Below the pieces are notes generated by a model, which was not told the origin of the DNA, searched no databases, and worked only from the letters and a program-made list of their open reading frames with translations. A DNA stretch of 64,000 nt from Aurantimonas sp965217685 (GTDB taxonomy: Bacteria; Pseudomonadota; Alphaproteobacteria; Rhizobiales; Rhizobiaceae), in the NCBI GenBank assembly GCA_965217685.1, contig CBDCIZ010000003.1, positions 930,001 through 994,000 of the forward strand, in the 5' to 3' direction. Position 1 is the stretch's first letter; every line of letters begins with the position of its first letter. A program made the position numbers and the translations under genes. Below are positions 19,601 to 28,241 of this stretch, piece after piece.

Positions 19601-21395
19601 TGCGGCGCGAGGAGCCCTCCAGGTCGAAGATGTTCGGCCGCGGCCCGATGAAGGAGACGAGGCTCATCACCAGCTCTTCGCGGATCGGGTCGATCGGCGG
19701 ATTGGTGACCTGGGCGAAGTTCTGCTTGAAATAGGTGTAGAGCAACCGCGACTTGTCCGACATCGCCGAGATCGGCGTGTCGGTGCCCATCGAGCCGACC
19801 GCTTCCTGGCCGGTGGTCGCCATCGGCGCCATCAGCGTGCGGGTGTCTTCCAGCGTATAGCCGAAGGCTTGCTGGCGATCGAGCAGCGACACGTCCGAGC
19901 GCGAGGCCCGCGGCGCCACGGGCTTCAGATCCTCCAGAATGATCTGGGTGTTCTTTAGCCAGTCGCGATAGGGATGCGCGCCGGCCATCTGCCGCTTGAT
20001 CTCGTCGTCGGAGACGATGCCGCCCTTTTCGAGGTCGATCAGCAGCATGCGGCCGGGCTGCAGCCGCCACTTCTTGACGATGGTCGCTTCGTCGATCGGC
20101 AGCGTGCCGGCCTCTGACGCGAGCACGACGAGGTCGTCGCTGGTCACAACGTAGCGCGCCGGGCGAAGACCGTTGCGGTCGAGGGTCGCGCCGATCTGCC
20201 TTCCGTCGGTGAAGGCGACGGCCGCCGGCCCGTCCCACGGCTCCATCAGCGCGGCGTGATACTCGTAGAAGGACTGTGTTTCCGGCGACATCTGCTTGTT
20301 GCCGGCCCAGGCTTCCGGGATCAGCATCATCATCGCGTGGGTCAGCGGATAGCCGCCCTCGGTGAGGAATTCGAGCGCGTTGTCGAAGCAGGCGGTGTCG
20401 GACTGCCCCTCGTAGGAAATCGGCCAGAGCTTCGAGATGTCGTTGCCGAAGAGCTCCGAATCGACCGAGGCCTGGCGGGCCGCCATCCAGTTGACGTTGC
20501 CGCGCAGCGTGTTGATCTCGCCGTTATGAGCCACCATCCGGTACGGGTGGGCGAGCTTCCAGGACGGAAAGGTGTTGGTCGAAAAGCGCTGGTGGACGAG
20601 CGCCAGTGCGCTCGTAAAGCGCGGATCGGTCAGATCCTTGTAGTAGGAGCCGAGCTGGTAGGCGAGGAACATGCCCTTGTAGACGATGGTCCGCGCCGAC
20701 ATGGAGGTGACGTAGAAGCCGATGTCTTCGCCCGTCCACTCGGCATAGACGCGGTTCGACACGACCTTGCGGATGATGAAGAGCTTGCGCTCGAAATCGT
20801 CGTCGGAGGCAATCGCCGCCGAGCGCGAGATGAAGACCTGGCGATGCACCGGCTCGGTCGCAGCGATCTCCGGCGCCTTCGACAGGCTGGAATTCTCGAC
20901 CGGCACATTGCGCCAGCCGAGGATCGTCTGGCCTTCCTCGTGGACGACCTCGTCAAAGATCGTCTCGATGCGCGCTCTGGCGGCCTCATCCTGCGGCATG
21001 AAGACATGGGCCACGCCGTAATGGCCGGGTTGCGGCAGTTCGACACCCTCGCCGGCCATCTCGGCCTCGAAGAACTTATGTGGCATCTGCACCAGCATGC
21101 CGGCGCCATCGCCCATCAGCGGATCGGCACCGACGGCGCCGCGATGGGTGAGGTTTTCAAGAATCTGCAGCCCCTTCTCGATGATCGAGTGGGACTTTTC
21201 GTTTTTCATATGCGCGATGAAGCCAACGCCGCAGGCATCGTGCTCGTTCTTCGGATCGTAAAGGCCGCTGGCAGCCGGAAGCCGGCGCGCCTTTACCGTC
21301 GCGCCATCATGGATTGCACCGTCCAAGCTCGAAAGGGTTGTGGTGGCGAGCATTCCGGCGTTGCACGGCTCGGCGTCATATGGCGTTGTCGTCAT
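16647..21395 (-). CDS. gltB: Glutamate synthase large subunit
   Basis: The alpha subunit of GOGAT: glutamine amidotransfer plus reductive synthesis of glutamate. It has 1582 residues, the normal size. The Ntn-type cysteine of the amidotransferase domain is Cys55 in DACGVGF, so a 54-residue propeptide would be removed; a second ATG at 21353 would give 40. The central and FMN domains follow, with the [3Fe-4S] cysteines in CIMMRKCHLNTCPVGVA and a C-terminal glycine-rich beta-helix (GNTVLYGAIAG). GGGAGA lies before the ATG at 21395. It is followed by gltD. Confidence 0.95.
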   Translation of the reverse strand: MTTTPYDAEPCNAGMLATTTLSSLDGAIHDGATVKARRLPAASGLYDPKNEHDACGVGFIAHMKNEKSHSIIEKGLQILENLTHRGAVGADPLMGDGAGMLVQMPHKFFEAEMAGEGVELPQPGHYGVAHVFMPQDEAARARIETIFDEVVHEEGQTILGWRNVPVENSSLSKAPEIAATEPVHRQVFISRSAAIASDDDFERKLFIIRKVVSNRVYAEWTGEDIGFYVTSMSARTIVYKGMFLAYQLGSYYKDLTDPRFTSALALVHQRFSTNTFPSWKLAHPYRMVAHNGEINTLRGNVNWMAARQASVDSELFGNDISKLWPISYEGQSDTACFDNALEFLTEGGYPLTHAMMMLIPEAWAGNKQMSPETQSFYEYHAALMEPWDGPAAVAFTDGRQIGATLDRNGLRPARYVVTSDDLVVLASEAGTLPIDEATIVKKWRLQPGRMLLIDLEKGGIVSDDEIKRQMAGAHPYRDWLKNTQIILEDLKPVAPRASRSDVSLLDRQQAFGYTLEDTRTLMAPMATTGQEAVGSMGTDTPISAMSDKSRLLYTYFKQNFAQVTNPPIDPIREELVMSLVSFIGPRPNIFDLEGSSRRKRLEVRQPILTNGDLEKIRNIGHTEDRFDTKTIDMTYPAESGASGMAGALDRLCERAEAAVVGGYNIIILSDRQVGPDRLPIPALLGCAAVHHHLIRKGLRTAAGLVIESGEPREVHHFACLAGYGAEAINPYLAFDTLLDMHRRGDFPPEVDPTEVVTRYIKSVGKGMLKVMSKMGISTYQSYCGAQIFDAVGLKTEFVKRYFTGTATTIEGVGLDEIGRESAERHDRAFSDDPVLARSLAIGGDYVYRMRGETHIWSPDAVATLQHAVRTDSFEKYQDYARMVNDSTVAESSIRGLFHIKMAEKAGRAAVPLDEVEPAKDIVRRFVTGAMSYGSISREAHTTLARAMNRIGGKSNTGEGGEESDRFLPLRDGSQNPERSAIKQVASGRFGVTSEYLVNADMLQIKVAQGAKPGEGGQLPGHKVDATIAKVRHSTPGVGLISPPPHHDIYSIEDLAQLIYDLKNVNPEAAISVKLVSEVGVGTVAAGVAKARADHITISGYDGGTGASPLTSIKHAGSPWEMGLAETQQTLVLNGLRSRVCLQVDGGLRTGRDVIVGALLGADEFGFSTAPLISAGCIMMRKCHLNTCPVGVATQDPVLRQRFKGTPEHVVNFFFYVAEEVRVLMAEMGVRKLSELIGQSQLLDRKPAIEHWKAKGLDFTKVFFKPDAPAEELRWTKLQEHPIVDILDRKLIAEAEAALTARQTVSIKTVISNADRSTGAMLSGEVAKRFGLKGLRDNTIDVKLTGTAGQSFGAFLSRGITFELIGEGNDYVGKGLSGGKIVVRPRDDSKIVPENSIIVGNTVLYGAIAGECYFRGVAGERFAVRNSGAIAVVEGVGDHGCEYMTGGVVVILGETGRNFAAGMSGGVAYVYDADGSFSERCNMAMVDLEPVPEEDDILEKLHHHGGDLAYKGRVDLTSDMTGHDDERLLQMISNHRHYTGSGLAARMLENWEEHRPKFVKVMPVEYRRALQEMEKMRMGVAAE

Positions 21396-22025
21396 CGCGT
21401 CGTCTCCCGTCGTGTCGGGCGGCGCTGCGCCGGCCCGGCAAACTGTCTCTATCTCTATTCCGTACACGGGCACAGGCCGCGCGTCCCACGCACTCCTGTC
21501 CGGAGCCTGCGGCTCATCGCCCGCCAACGATATCCGCGGCGTGCCAGCAGAACCGAGCCTTGATGTCGTTAGACCCGTTTAGAACATGGGCCGGTCTGTC
21601 GGGATAGAACGATGCGCCGACTTTTGCGCCAGCGCCCATCCAGCGGTCTGTGCCGCCGTTTATATGGCAGCAACACTGTCCTATCCGACACAATATGTCA
21701 GAGCCCCCCGATTTCCACAAGAGCGCATCGACCGGCGTGACGACGAACGTCGACCGATGAGCGGGAACGGCGGAACCGTCATCAAAGCGTTGCCGGGCGG
21801 TTCTTATTGTGCCGCCACCCCGTTCAACCTTCCAAAGCCATCCCATACGCCGCGCCCTACTTTTGACGAGCACCGCCCTTGCGGCCTCGTTTGGCCTCTT
21901 CCCCCTAAAGCCAGTCTTCACCGCTCGAACCTTGACTCTCGGCCGCCATCGACGGCAAATCCGCACCGATACGAGACCCGTCCCGGGAGGATGAGGACGG
22001 CGCTCGAACTTCGGGAGGAAAACAC
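21396..22025. other. 630-bp intergenic region between gltB and the first TRAP operon
   Basis: I find no convincing gene here. Open frames exist on both strands, but their translations lack domains and have compositions typical of antisense or non-coding GC-rich DNA. The region must hold the promoters of gltB (leftward) and of the TRAP operon (rightward). The stretch 21660-21710 is less GC-rich and is the likeliest core promoter area; no operator can be named. Confidence 0.5.
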
Positions 22026-23009
22026 ATGCGACTGAAATTCCTGTTGGCCGCCGGCCTCGCCGGACTCGCTCTCATCGCCTCGTCGACTTTCGCGGCCCGC
22101 GCCACGGAACTGAAGGTCGGCTATTCGCTGCCCGAAGATTCCCATTACGGCGCCGCCGCCGACGCCATGGGCAAGAAGCTCGCCGAGCTGACCGATGGCC
22201 GCTATACGCTGAAAGGCTACCCGGCGAATGCCCTCGGCGGCGAACGCGAGATGGTCGAAGGTGCGCAACTCGGAACCGTCGATCTGGTCATCACCTCGAC
22301 CGGCCCGGTCGGCAATTTCGTGCCCGAGACGCTGATCACCGACATTCCCTTCCTGTTCCGCGACTACGACCACGCCCATGCGGTCCTCGACGGCCCGATC
22401 GGCCAGACGATACTCGACAAGTTTCCCGACAAGGGTCTCGTCGCCTTGGCCTGGGGTGAGAACGGCTTCCGCAACCTGACCAACTCCAAGCACCCGGTAA
22501 AGGAGCCCGAGGACGCCAAGGGCCTGAAGATCCGTACCATGGAGAATCCGGTGCACATGGCGGCCTTCAAGGAACTCGGCGTTTTGCCGACGCCAATGGC
22601 CTTCCCGGAGCTTTTCACCGCGCTCCAGCAGGGCACCGTCGACGGCCAAGAAAACCCGATCGGCGTGATCCTGGCGGCGAAGTTCTCCGAGGTGCAGAAG
22701 TATCTCTCGCTCACCAATCACGTCTATTCGCCGGCCCTGATCATCCTCTCGCCGATCGTCTGGGACGGGCTGTCGGACGAGAACAAGGTCGCCTTCAAGG
22801 AAGCCGCCAAGGCCGGAGCGCAGGCAATGCGCGATCGGGCCGAGGCCGATGCCGAGACCGGTGTCGAAAAGCTCAAGGCCGCCGGCATGGAGGTGACCAC
22901 CGACGTCGATCGCGCCGCCTTCGAGAAGGATCTGGAGCCGCTGATGGCCGGCTACGCCAAGCAGTTCGGCGAGGACAAGCTCGACGCGATCAGCGACACC
23001 AAGAACTGA
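22026..23009 (+). CDS. TRAP transporter substrate-binding protein (DctP family), system 1
   Basis: A periplasmic solute receptor of 327 residues. A signal peptide (about 1-27, ending in AARA) is followed by a TRAP-type DctP/SiaP fold with the GAQLGTVDLVI segment and the conserved arginine-containing region KGLKIRTMENPVHM, which in this family binds a carboxylate. GGGAGG precedes the ATG at 22026. Membrane subunits follow after a strong hairpin. The ligand is presumably an organic acid, but it cannot be named from sequence alone. Confidence 0.92.
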   Translation: MRLKFLLAAGLAGLALIASSTFAARATELKVGYSLPEDSHYGAAADAMGKKLAELTDGRYTLKGYPANALGGEREMVEGAQLGTVDLVITSTGPVGNFVPETLITDIPFLFRDYDHAHAVLDGPIGQTILDKFPDKGLVALAWGENGFRNLTNSKHPVKEPEDAKGLKIRTMENPVHMAAFKELGVLPTPMAFPELFTALQQGTVDGQENPIGVILAAKFSEVQKYLSLTNHVYSPALIILSPIVWDGLSDENKVAFKEAAKAGAQAMRDRAEADAETGVEKLKAAGMEVTTDVDRAAFEKDLEPLMAGYAKQFGEDKLDAISDTKN

Positions 23010-23035
23010 TCTTCGAGAATAGTCTTCGCGCTTCG

Positions 23036-23063
23036 AAAGGCGCGGCTCACCGGCCGCGCCTTT
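23036..23063 (+). terminator. Strong hairpin between dctP and dctQ of TRAP system 1
   Basis: A perfect 11-bp stem (23036-23046 with 23053-23063) closes a six-base loop TCACCG and is followed by CCCTT rather than a long T run. It lies 26 bases after the receptor stop. In a polycistron this suits partial termination or 3'-end protection of the receptor mRNA, giving more binding protein than membrane subunits. Confidence 0.75.
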
Positions 23064-23107
23064 CCCTTATGTCCTTCGCCGTCCCGAAACGATCTGAAGG
23101 CGATCCC

Positions 23108-23641
23108 ATGATCGCGTTGCTGTCGGCTTTTGACAGGCTCGTCGCCCGCTTCACGCTCGGCGTCGCCATGGCGCTGCTGGCGCTGATGTCGGTGGTCACC
23201 TTCTGGCAGGTGATCACCCGTTTCCTTCTGGAAGAACCCTCCACCTGGTCGGAAGTCACAGCTCGCTCGCTGATGATCTGGATGGTTTATCTCGGTCTCG
23301 CCGTCGCCCTGCGATCGGGCTCGCTGATCGCCGTCGATCTTCTGATGGAAAAGCTGCCGGCGTCGCTGCGCAAGGTCCTCGCCGTGGCGCTCGCCGCGAT
23401 CACCCTCGGTGTCCTCGCCGTCATGGTGTGGTATGGCTGGCTGATGGCCGAGCGCACCGCCGCCCAATCGATCGCCGGCCTCGTCAACCCCTTCACCGGC
23501 AACACCATCTCGATCGGCCTCGTCTATGCGGCGATCCCCGTCGGCGCAGCCATTTCGGTCGTCGCGGTGATCGCCAAGCTCGCCGAGGACCTGACACGCG
23601 GCATCGCGGTCCATTCGGGTCCAGCGACCCACGACGTCTGA
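23108..23641 (+). CDS. TRAP transporter small membrane subunit (DctQ family), system 1
   Basis: A 177-residue integral membrane protein with four hydrophobic segments (about 15-40, 55-75, 90-115, 130-160), including the family-typical FWQVITRFLLEEPSTWSEV. It forms the membrane unit with DctM. I chose the ATG at 23108 (GAAGG upstream) over an in-frame start at 23069, because the latter overlaps the hairpin tail and adds non-family residues. Confidence 0.9.
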   Translation: MIALLSAFDRLVARFTLGVAMALLALMSVVTFWQVITRFLLEEPSTWSEVTARSLMIWMVYLGLAVALRSGSLIAVDLLMEKLPASLRKVLAVALAAITLGVLAVMVWYGWLMAERTAAQSIAGLVNPFTGNTISIGLVYAAIPVGAAISVVAVIAKLAEDLTRGIAVHSGPATHDV

Positions 23642-23650
23642 AGGGCCGTA

Positions 23651-24925
23651 ATGTCGAGCTTCATGCTTCTCGCGCTCGTCGCGTTCTTCGCTTTCGGCCT
23701 GCCGATCGCCATCGCCATCGCCGCCGCCTCGATCGCCGGCATCGTCTTCTTCACGCCGTTGCCGCTGCTGCTCGTCGCGCAGAAGCTGATGAATTCGATC
23801 GATTCCTTCCCGCTGATGGCGATCCCGTTCTTCATCCTTGCCGGCAATCTGATGGAGGCCGCCGGCATCTCCACGCGTCTCGTCGAATTCGCCAAGACCA
23901 TCGTCGGTGGCGTGCGCGGCGGGCTCGCCTGCTCCTGCGTCCTCACCTGCATGATCTTCGCCGCCGTCTCAGGTTCCTCGGTCGCCACCACCTTCGCCAT
24001 CGGCGCGATCATCATCCCGGCGATGGCCAAGCACGGGTATCCGACCAATTTCGCGGCGGCGCTCCAGGCGACCTCGGCCGAACTCGGCGTCATCATCCCG
24101 CCGTCGATCCCGCTGATCCTGTACGGCGTCAGTGCCGGCGTCTCGATCGGCGACCTGTTCGTCGCCGGCTTCGGCCCCGGCCTCCTGATCGGCGGCGCGC
24201 TGATCGGCTTCGTCTACGTCTACTGCCGCATCAAGGGTTGGGGCACGCGCGACCACGAAGGCCGCATGCCCCTTGTTCCCGCCGTGCGCGAGGCATTCCT
24301 GGCGCTCTTGATGCCGGTGATCATCATCGGCGGCATCTATCAGGGCGTTTTCACACCGACCGAAGCGTCCGTCGTCGCGGTCTTCTACGCGCTTTTCGTC
24401 GGCGTCCTGATCTACCGCACGATTCGAATCCCCGAGTTGCTCGAGGCGTTGCGGCGCTCCGTCGTTTCCTCGACGATCATCATGTTCGTGATTGCCGCCG
24501 CCGGGCTGTTCTCCTTCCTGATCACCCGCGCAGGCGTTCCCGCCGCCATCGGCGAATGGCTCGGCACCGTCATCCACGACCCGACGCTGTTCCTGCTCGC
24601 CGTCAACGGCTTCCTTTTCGTGGTCGGCATGTTCGTCGAAACGTCGGCGGCGATCATCGTGCTCGCGCCGATCCTCGCGCCGATCGCGGCCGGCTTCGGC
24701 ATCGACCTCACCCATTTCGGGCTTGTCATGGTGGTGAACCTGGCGCTCGGCATGATCACGCCGCCCTTCGGCGTCAATCTGTTCGCCGCCTGCCAGGTCG
24801 CCAAGATCCCCTTCCACGCGATCGTGCCGCGGCTTTTGCCCTTCGTCCTGACGATCGTCATCTGCCTGGTGATCATCACCTATGTGCCGGCGATCTCGGT
24901 CGGCGTCCTGGCGCTCCTCAAATGA
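23651..24925 (+). CDS. TRAP transporter large membrane subunit (DctM family), system 1
   Basis: A 424-residue protein with about 12 membrane segments. It shows the DctM signatures: FPLMAIPFFILAGNLMEAAGIS near residue 57, the VSGSSVATTFAIG segment, LGVIIPPSIPLILYG, and near the C-terminus NLALGMITPPFGVNLF. It uses a cation gradient to carry the receptor-delivered substrate. It starts ten bases after dctQ and ends 26 bases before the aldehyde dehydrogenase, so all are likely one operon. Confidence 0.93.
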   Translation: MSSFMLLALVAFFAFGLPIAIAIAAASIAGIVFFTPLPLLLVAQKLMNSIDSFPLMAIPFFILAGNLMEAAGISTRLVEFAKTIVGGVRGGLACSCVLTCMIFAAVSGSSVATTFAIGAIIIPAMAKHGYPTNFAAALQATSAELGVIIPPSIPLILYGVSAGVSIGDLFVAGFGPGLLIGGALIGFVYVYCRIKGWGTRDHEGRMPLVPAVREAFLALLMPVIIIGGIYQGVFTPTEASVVAVFYALFVGVLIYRTIRIPELLEALRRSVVSSTIIMFVIAAAGLFSFLITRAGVPAAIGEWLGTVIHDPTLFLLAVNGFLFVVGMFVETSAAIIVLAPILAPIAAGFGIDLTHFGLVMVVNLALGMITPPFGVNLFAACQVAKIPFHAIVPRLLPFVLTIVICLVIITYVPAISVGVLALLK

Positions 24926-24951
24926 TCGTCCCCGACCGCAAGGAGACGACC

Positions 24952-26397
24952 ATGCGTCTGCCCGCCCCGAAACACTTCATCGACGGCGCCTTCGTCGACG
25001 CTGCCAGCGGCGGGACGATCAACGTCATCGATCCCTCGACGGGCGAAGCATTCGCGCTGATCGCCCGGGGCGGCCAGGACGACATCGACCGGGCGGTCGC
25101 CGCTGCCCGCTCTGCCTTCGAAGGCTCTTGGGGATCCATGCCCGCCTTCGAGCGCGGCCGGCTCCTGTCGAAGCTCGGCCATCGCGTGCTGGATGAGATC
25201 GATCGCCTCGCCTGGCTGGAAGCCCGCGACGTCGGCAAGCCGCTCGCCCAGGCCCGCGCCGACGTCGTGGCGCTCGCCCGCTACTGCGAATTCTACGGCG
25301 GCGCCGCCGACAAGCTGCACGGCGAGACCATTCCCTACCAGGCTGGCTACACGGTGATGACCTTTCGCGAAGCGCACGGCGTGACCGGCCACATCGTGCC
25401 GTGGAACTACCCGATGCAGATTACCGGCCGCAGCGTCGGCGCGGCGCTCGCCATGGGCAACGCCTGCGTCGTCAAGCCCGGCGAGGACGCCTCGCTGACC
25501 GCCCTTGCCTTCGCCGAACTGTGCGCCGAAATCGGCTTCCCGGAGGGCGCGCTCAACGTCGTCACCGGGCTCGGAACAGAGGCCGGCGCGCCGCTCGCCG
25601 CCCATCCGGGCATCGACCACGTCTCCTTCACCGGCTCCGTCGCGACCGGCCGCAGCGTCCAGGCGGCGGCAGCGCAGAACGCCCTTCCGGTGACGCTGGA
25701 ACTCGGCGGAAAGTCGCCGCAACTGATCTTCGCCGACGCCGATCTCGACCAGGCGCTCGGCTTCGTCGTGAAGGCGGCGATCCAGAATGCCGGCCAGACC
25801 TGCTCGGCCGGCAGCCGCCTTCTGATCGAGCGCCCGATCTACGACCAGTTCATCGCCCGTGTCGCCGAACGCTTCGGCGCGCTGAGCGTCGGCCCTGCCC
25901 TCGACGACCACGATGTCGGCCCGATCGTCAACGCCAGGCAGCGGGACCGCATCGCCGGCATGATCGAGGCCGCAAGACAATCCGGCGCGAGCATTCTCGC
26001 CGAGGGTCGCATCGTCGACGGCGCGCCCGCTGGCGGTTTTTATGTCGCGCCCACCCTGCTCGGCGGCGCCGGACCCGGTGATACCATCGCCCAGGACGAG
26101 GTCTTCGGCCCGGTGCTGGCCGCCATGCCCTTCGACGACGAGGCGGACGCGATCCGCATCGCCAACGGCACCGACTACGGCCTTGTCGCCGGAGTCTGGA
26201 CCAGGGATGGCGCACGACAGATGCGGCTTGCGCACAAGCTCCGGGCCGGCCAGGTCTTCGTCAACAATTACGGCGCAGGCGGCGGCGTCGAACTGCCCTT
26301 CGGCGGGGTCAAACGCTCAGGCCATGGCCGCGAAAAGGGCTTCGAGGCGCTCTACGGCTTTTCGGCGCTGAAGACCGTCGCGATCCACCACGGCTGA
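24952..26397 (+). CDS. NAD(P)-dependent aldehyde dehydrogenase
   Basis: A 481-residue soluble enzyme oxidising an aldehyde to an acid. The catalytic Cys284 lies in GQTCSAGSR and the general base Glu250 in LELGGKSPQ. The cofactor loop VPWNYPMQ and FTGSVATGR are present, as is the C-terminal GGVKRSGHGREKG. AAGGAG precedes the ATG at 24952; an earlier ATG at 24922 overlaps the dctM stop and is less likely. Its place between TRAP genes and an SDR suggests the imported compound is oxidised through an aldehyde. The substrate is unknown. Confidence 0.92.
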   Translation: MRLPAPKHFIDGAFVDAASGGTINVIDPSTGEAFALIARGGQDDIDRAVAAARSAFEGSWGSMPAFERGRLLSKLGHRVLDEIDRLAWLEARDVGKPLAQARADVVALARYCEFYGGAADKLHGETIPYQAGYTVMTFREAHGVTGHIVPWNYPMQITGRSVGAALAMGNACVVKPGEDASLTALAFAELCAEIGFPEGALNVVTGLGTEAGAPLAAHPGIDHVSFTGSVATGRSVQAAAAQNALPVTLELGGKSPQLIFADADLDQALGFVVKAAIQNAGQTCSAGSRLLIERPIYDQFIARVAERFGALSVGPALDDHDVGPIVNARQRDRIAGMIEAARQSGASILAEGRIVDGAPAGGFYVAPTLLGGAGPGDTIAQDEVFGPVLAAMPFDDEADAIRIANGTDYGLVAGVWTRDGARQMRLAHKLRAGQVFVNNYGAGGGVELPFGGVKRSGHGREKGFEALYGFSALKTVAIHHG

Positions 26398-26450
26398 CGC
26401 GGACGACTTCGCGCCGAGTTTGGAAAATGGACAGAAAGGGAGGGACTTCG

Positions 26451-27200
26451 ATGCGTCTTGCAAACAAGGTCGCCATCGTCACCGGGGCCGGCTCCGGCTT
26501 CGGCGAAGGCATCGCCCGGCGCTTTGCCGCGGAGGGCGCCAGGGTGATCGTCGCCGACATCAACCGCGAAGGCGCCGAGCGCGTTGCCGCCGAGATCGGC
26601 GAGGCCGCGAAAATTGCCATCGCCGACGTATCGAAATCGGACGACGTCGCAGCGATGGTCAAGGCCGCGACCGAGGTTTTCGGCGGCCTCGACATCGTCG
26701 TCAACAATGCCGGCTTCACCCACCGCAACGGTCCGATGCTCGGCGTCGACGAGGAGACCTTCGACCGGGTCTTCGCGGTCAACGTCAAGTCGATCTATCT
26801 TGCCGCCCGGCACGCCATCCCGATTTTTCGCGCGCAGGGCCGTGGCGGCATGTTCCTCAACATCGCCTCGACGGCGGGGGTGCGCCCACGTCCGGGTCTT
26901 GCCTGGTACAACGCCTCCAAGGGCGCGGCGATCACGCTGACCAGGGCGATGGCCGTCGAACTGGCGCCGGAGAAAATCCGCGTCTGTGCGCTCAATCCCG
27001 TCGCCGGCGAGACCGGCATGCTTGCCCTGTTCATGGGCGAGGACACGCCTGAAAAGCGCGAACAATTCAAGGCCTCGGTGCCGCTCGGCCGCCTGTCGAC
27101 GCCGCGCGACATCGCCAATGCCGCGCTGTACCTCGCCTCCGACGAGGCCGAATTCATCACCGGCGTCTGCATGGAGGTCGACGGCGGTCGCTGCATCTGA
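26451..27200 (+). CDS. Short-chain dehydrogenase/reductase
   Basis: A 249-residue classical SDR: cofactor motif TGAGSGFGEG (about 13-22), NNAG near 89, catalytic serine in NIASTAG and the YNASK pair Tyr153/Lys157, plus a C-terminal TGVCMEVDGGR. It most resembles FabG/glucose-1-dehydrogenase-like catabolic SDRs. GGGAGGG lies before the ATG at 26451. As the last gene of the TRAP/ALDH operon it probably oxidises the imported alcohol or hydroxy acid ahead of the aldehyde dehydrogenase, but this order is inference. Confidence 0.9.
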   Translation: MRLANKVAIVTGAGSGFGEGIARRFAAEGARVIVADINREGAERVAAEIGEAAKIAIADVSKSDDVAAMVKAATEVFGGLDIVVNNAGFTHRNGPMLGVDEETFDRVFAVNVKSIYLAARHAIPIFRAQGRGGMFLNIASTAGVRPRPGLAWYNASKGAAITLTRAMAVELAPEKIRVCALNPVAGETGMLALFMGEDTPEKREQFKASVPLGRLSTPRDIANAALYLASDEAEFITGVCMEVDGGRCI

Positions 27201-27221
27201 GCGGCGAACGACCGGCAGACC

Positions 27222-28028
27222 TCAAGAGCGCGGCCTCAGGCCTTCGGCGAGTTTTTGATTGCCGAAGGCGACGAAATGGCCGTTGGCGAAGTCGACATCG
27301 TGCGCCTGCCCGCGCTTGTTGTAGAGGAACGGCGCGCCGTCCGGCGTCGTCACGATCCCGCCGGCGGCCCGCAGCACGGCATCGCCGGCGGCCGTATCCC
27401 ACTCCATCGTACGCCCCAGACGCGGATAGATGTCGGCCTCGCCCGCGGCGACCAGGCAGAATTTGAGGGACGAACCGCGCGAAACGAAACGCGAAACGGC
27501 GAAGCGCTCCAGCCATTGCGTCGTCGCCTCGCTGCCGTGCGAGCGGCTGCCGACCGCGATCAGCGGCCCGTGCGGTTCGCGGACCTTGATTGGTGTTTTC
27601 GGTCCCATGGCGCCGTCAGCAACGCCCGCCTGGAATGCCTGCCCATCCGAGCCCGAATAGATCGTGCCGAGCGCCGGTGCATAGACGACGCCCGTCACCG
27701 GCACGCCATCTTCGACAAGTGCGATGTTCACCGTGAACTCGCCATTGCGATTGATGAATTCCTTGGTCCCGTCGAGCGGGTCCACGAGAAAGAAGCGATT
27801 ACCGGTCTCCGGCACGCGACCGGCCGCAGCCTCTTCCTCGGCGATGATCGGAACGTCCGGCGCAAGCTGTTGCAGGCCCTTGAGGATCACCGCCTCGGCG
27901 GCTTTGTCGGCTTCGGTCACCGGCGAGCCGTCGGCCTTTTGGGCAACGCCCGGGTTTTTGCCGTCGTAGATCCCCATGATCGTGGCACCCGCTTGGATCG
28001 CGAGGCGTTCCAGGACTTCGATGTTCAT
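27222..28028 (-). CDS. cysQ: 3'(2'),5'-bisphosphate nucleotidase, inositol-monophosphatase family
   Basis: It dephosphorylates 3'-phosphoadenosine 5'-phosphate (PAP) during sulfate assimilation. It has 268 residues. The metal-binding motif reads VDPLDGTKEFI and is followed by RNGEFTVNIALVE, the CysQ form rather than the SuhB form. EEEAAAG supplies the first acidic pair and WDTAAGDAVLRAAGG the C-terminal motif. GGGAGGG lies nine bases before the ATG at 28028; a GTG at 28037 is also in frame. It is convergent with the TRAP operon and looks functionally unrelated to it. Confidence 0.88.
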   Translation of the reverse strand: MNIEVLERLAIQAGATIMGIYDGKNPGVAQKADGSPVTEADKAAEAVILKGLQQLAPDVPIIAEEEAAAGRVPETGNRFFLVDPLDGTKEFINRNGEFTVNIALVEDGVPVTGVVYAPALGTIYSGSDGQAFQAGVADGAMGPKTPIKVREPHGPLIAVGSRSHGSEATTQWLERFAVSRFVSRGSSLKFCLVAAGEADIYPRLGRTMEWDTAAGDAVLRAAGGIVTTPDGAPFLYNKRGQAHDVDFANGHFVAFGNQKLAEGLRPRS

Positions 28029-28241
28029 GGGGGGCACCCTCCCTGCGACTGTGGCTTTTACGGTGGCGGATCATGGCTGTCAGGTCACTTGTACGGCCTG
28101 GAACCAACCATTGAAAACCCGATCCGTCGCAGGGTTTCGGTTGGAGCGGGCTTGGCCTGCGCTAATTCGAAGCGAAAGGCGCCATTCGGCACAGCGCATC
28201 GCCGGCTCGTTGATGAGGCCGAAGCATCAAGGAGGATGCCC

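Noticed and set aside
21586..22035. Possible small gene before the first TRAP operon
   Set aside because: No domain, signal peptide or clear ribosome-binding site, and it overlaps the dctP start; left as intergenic.
23428..26397. A 989-codon plus-strand open frame apparently fusing a large protein to the aldehyde dehydrogenase
   Set aside because: Its first half is a frameshadow of dctQ and dctM; only the part from 24952 is the real enzyme, which has its own ribosome-binding site.
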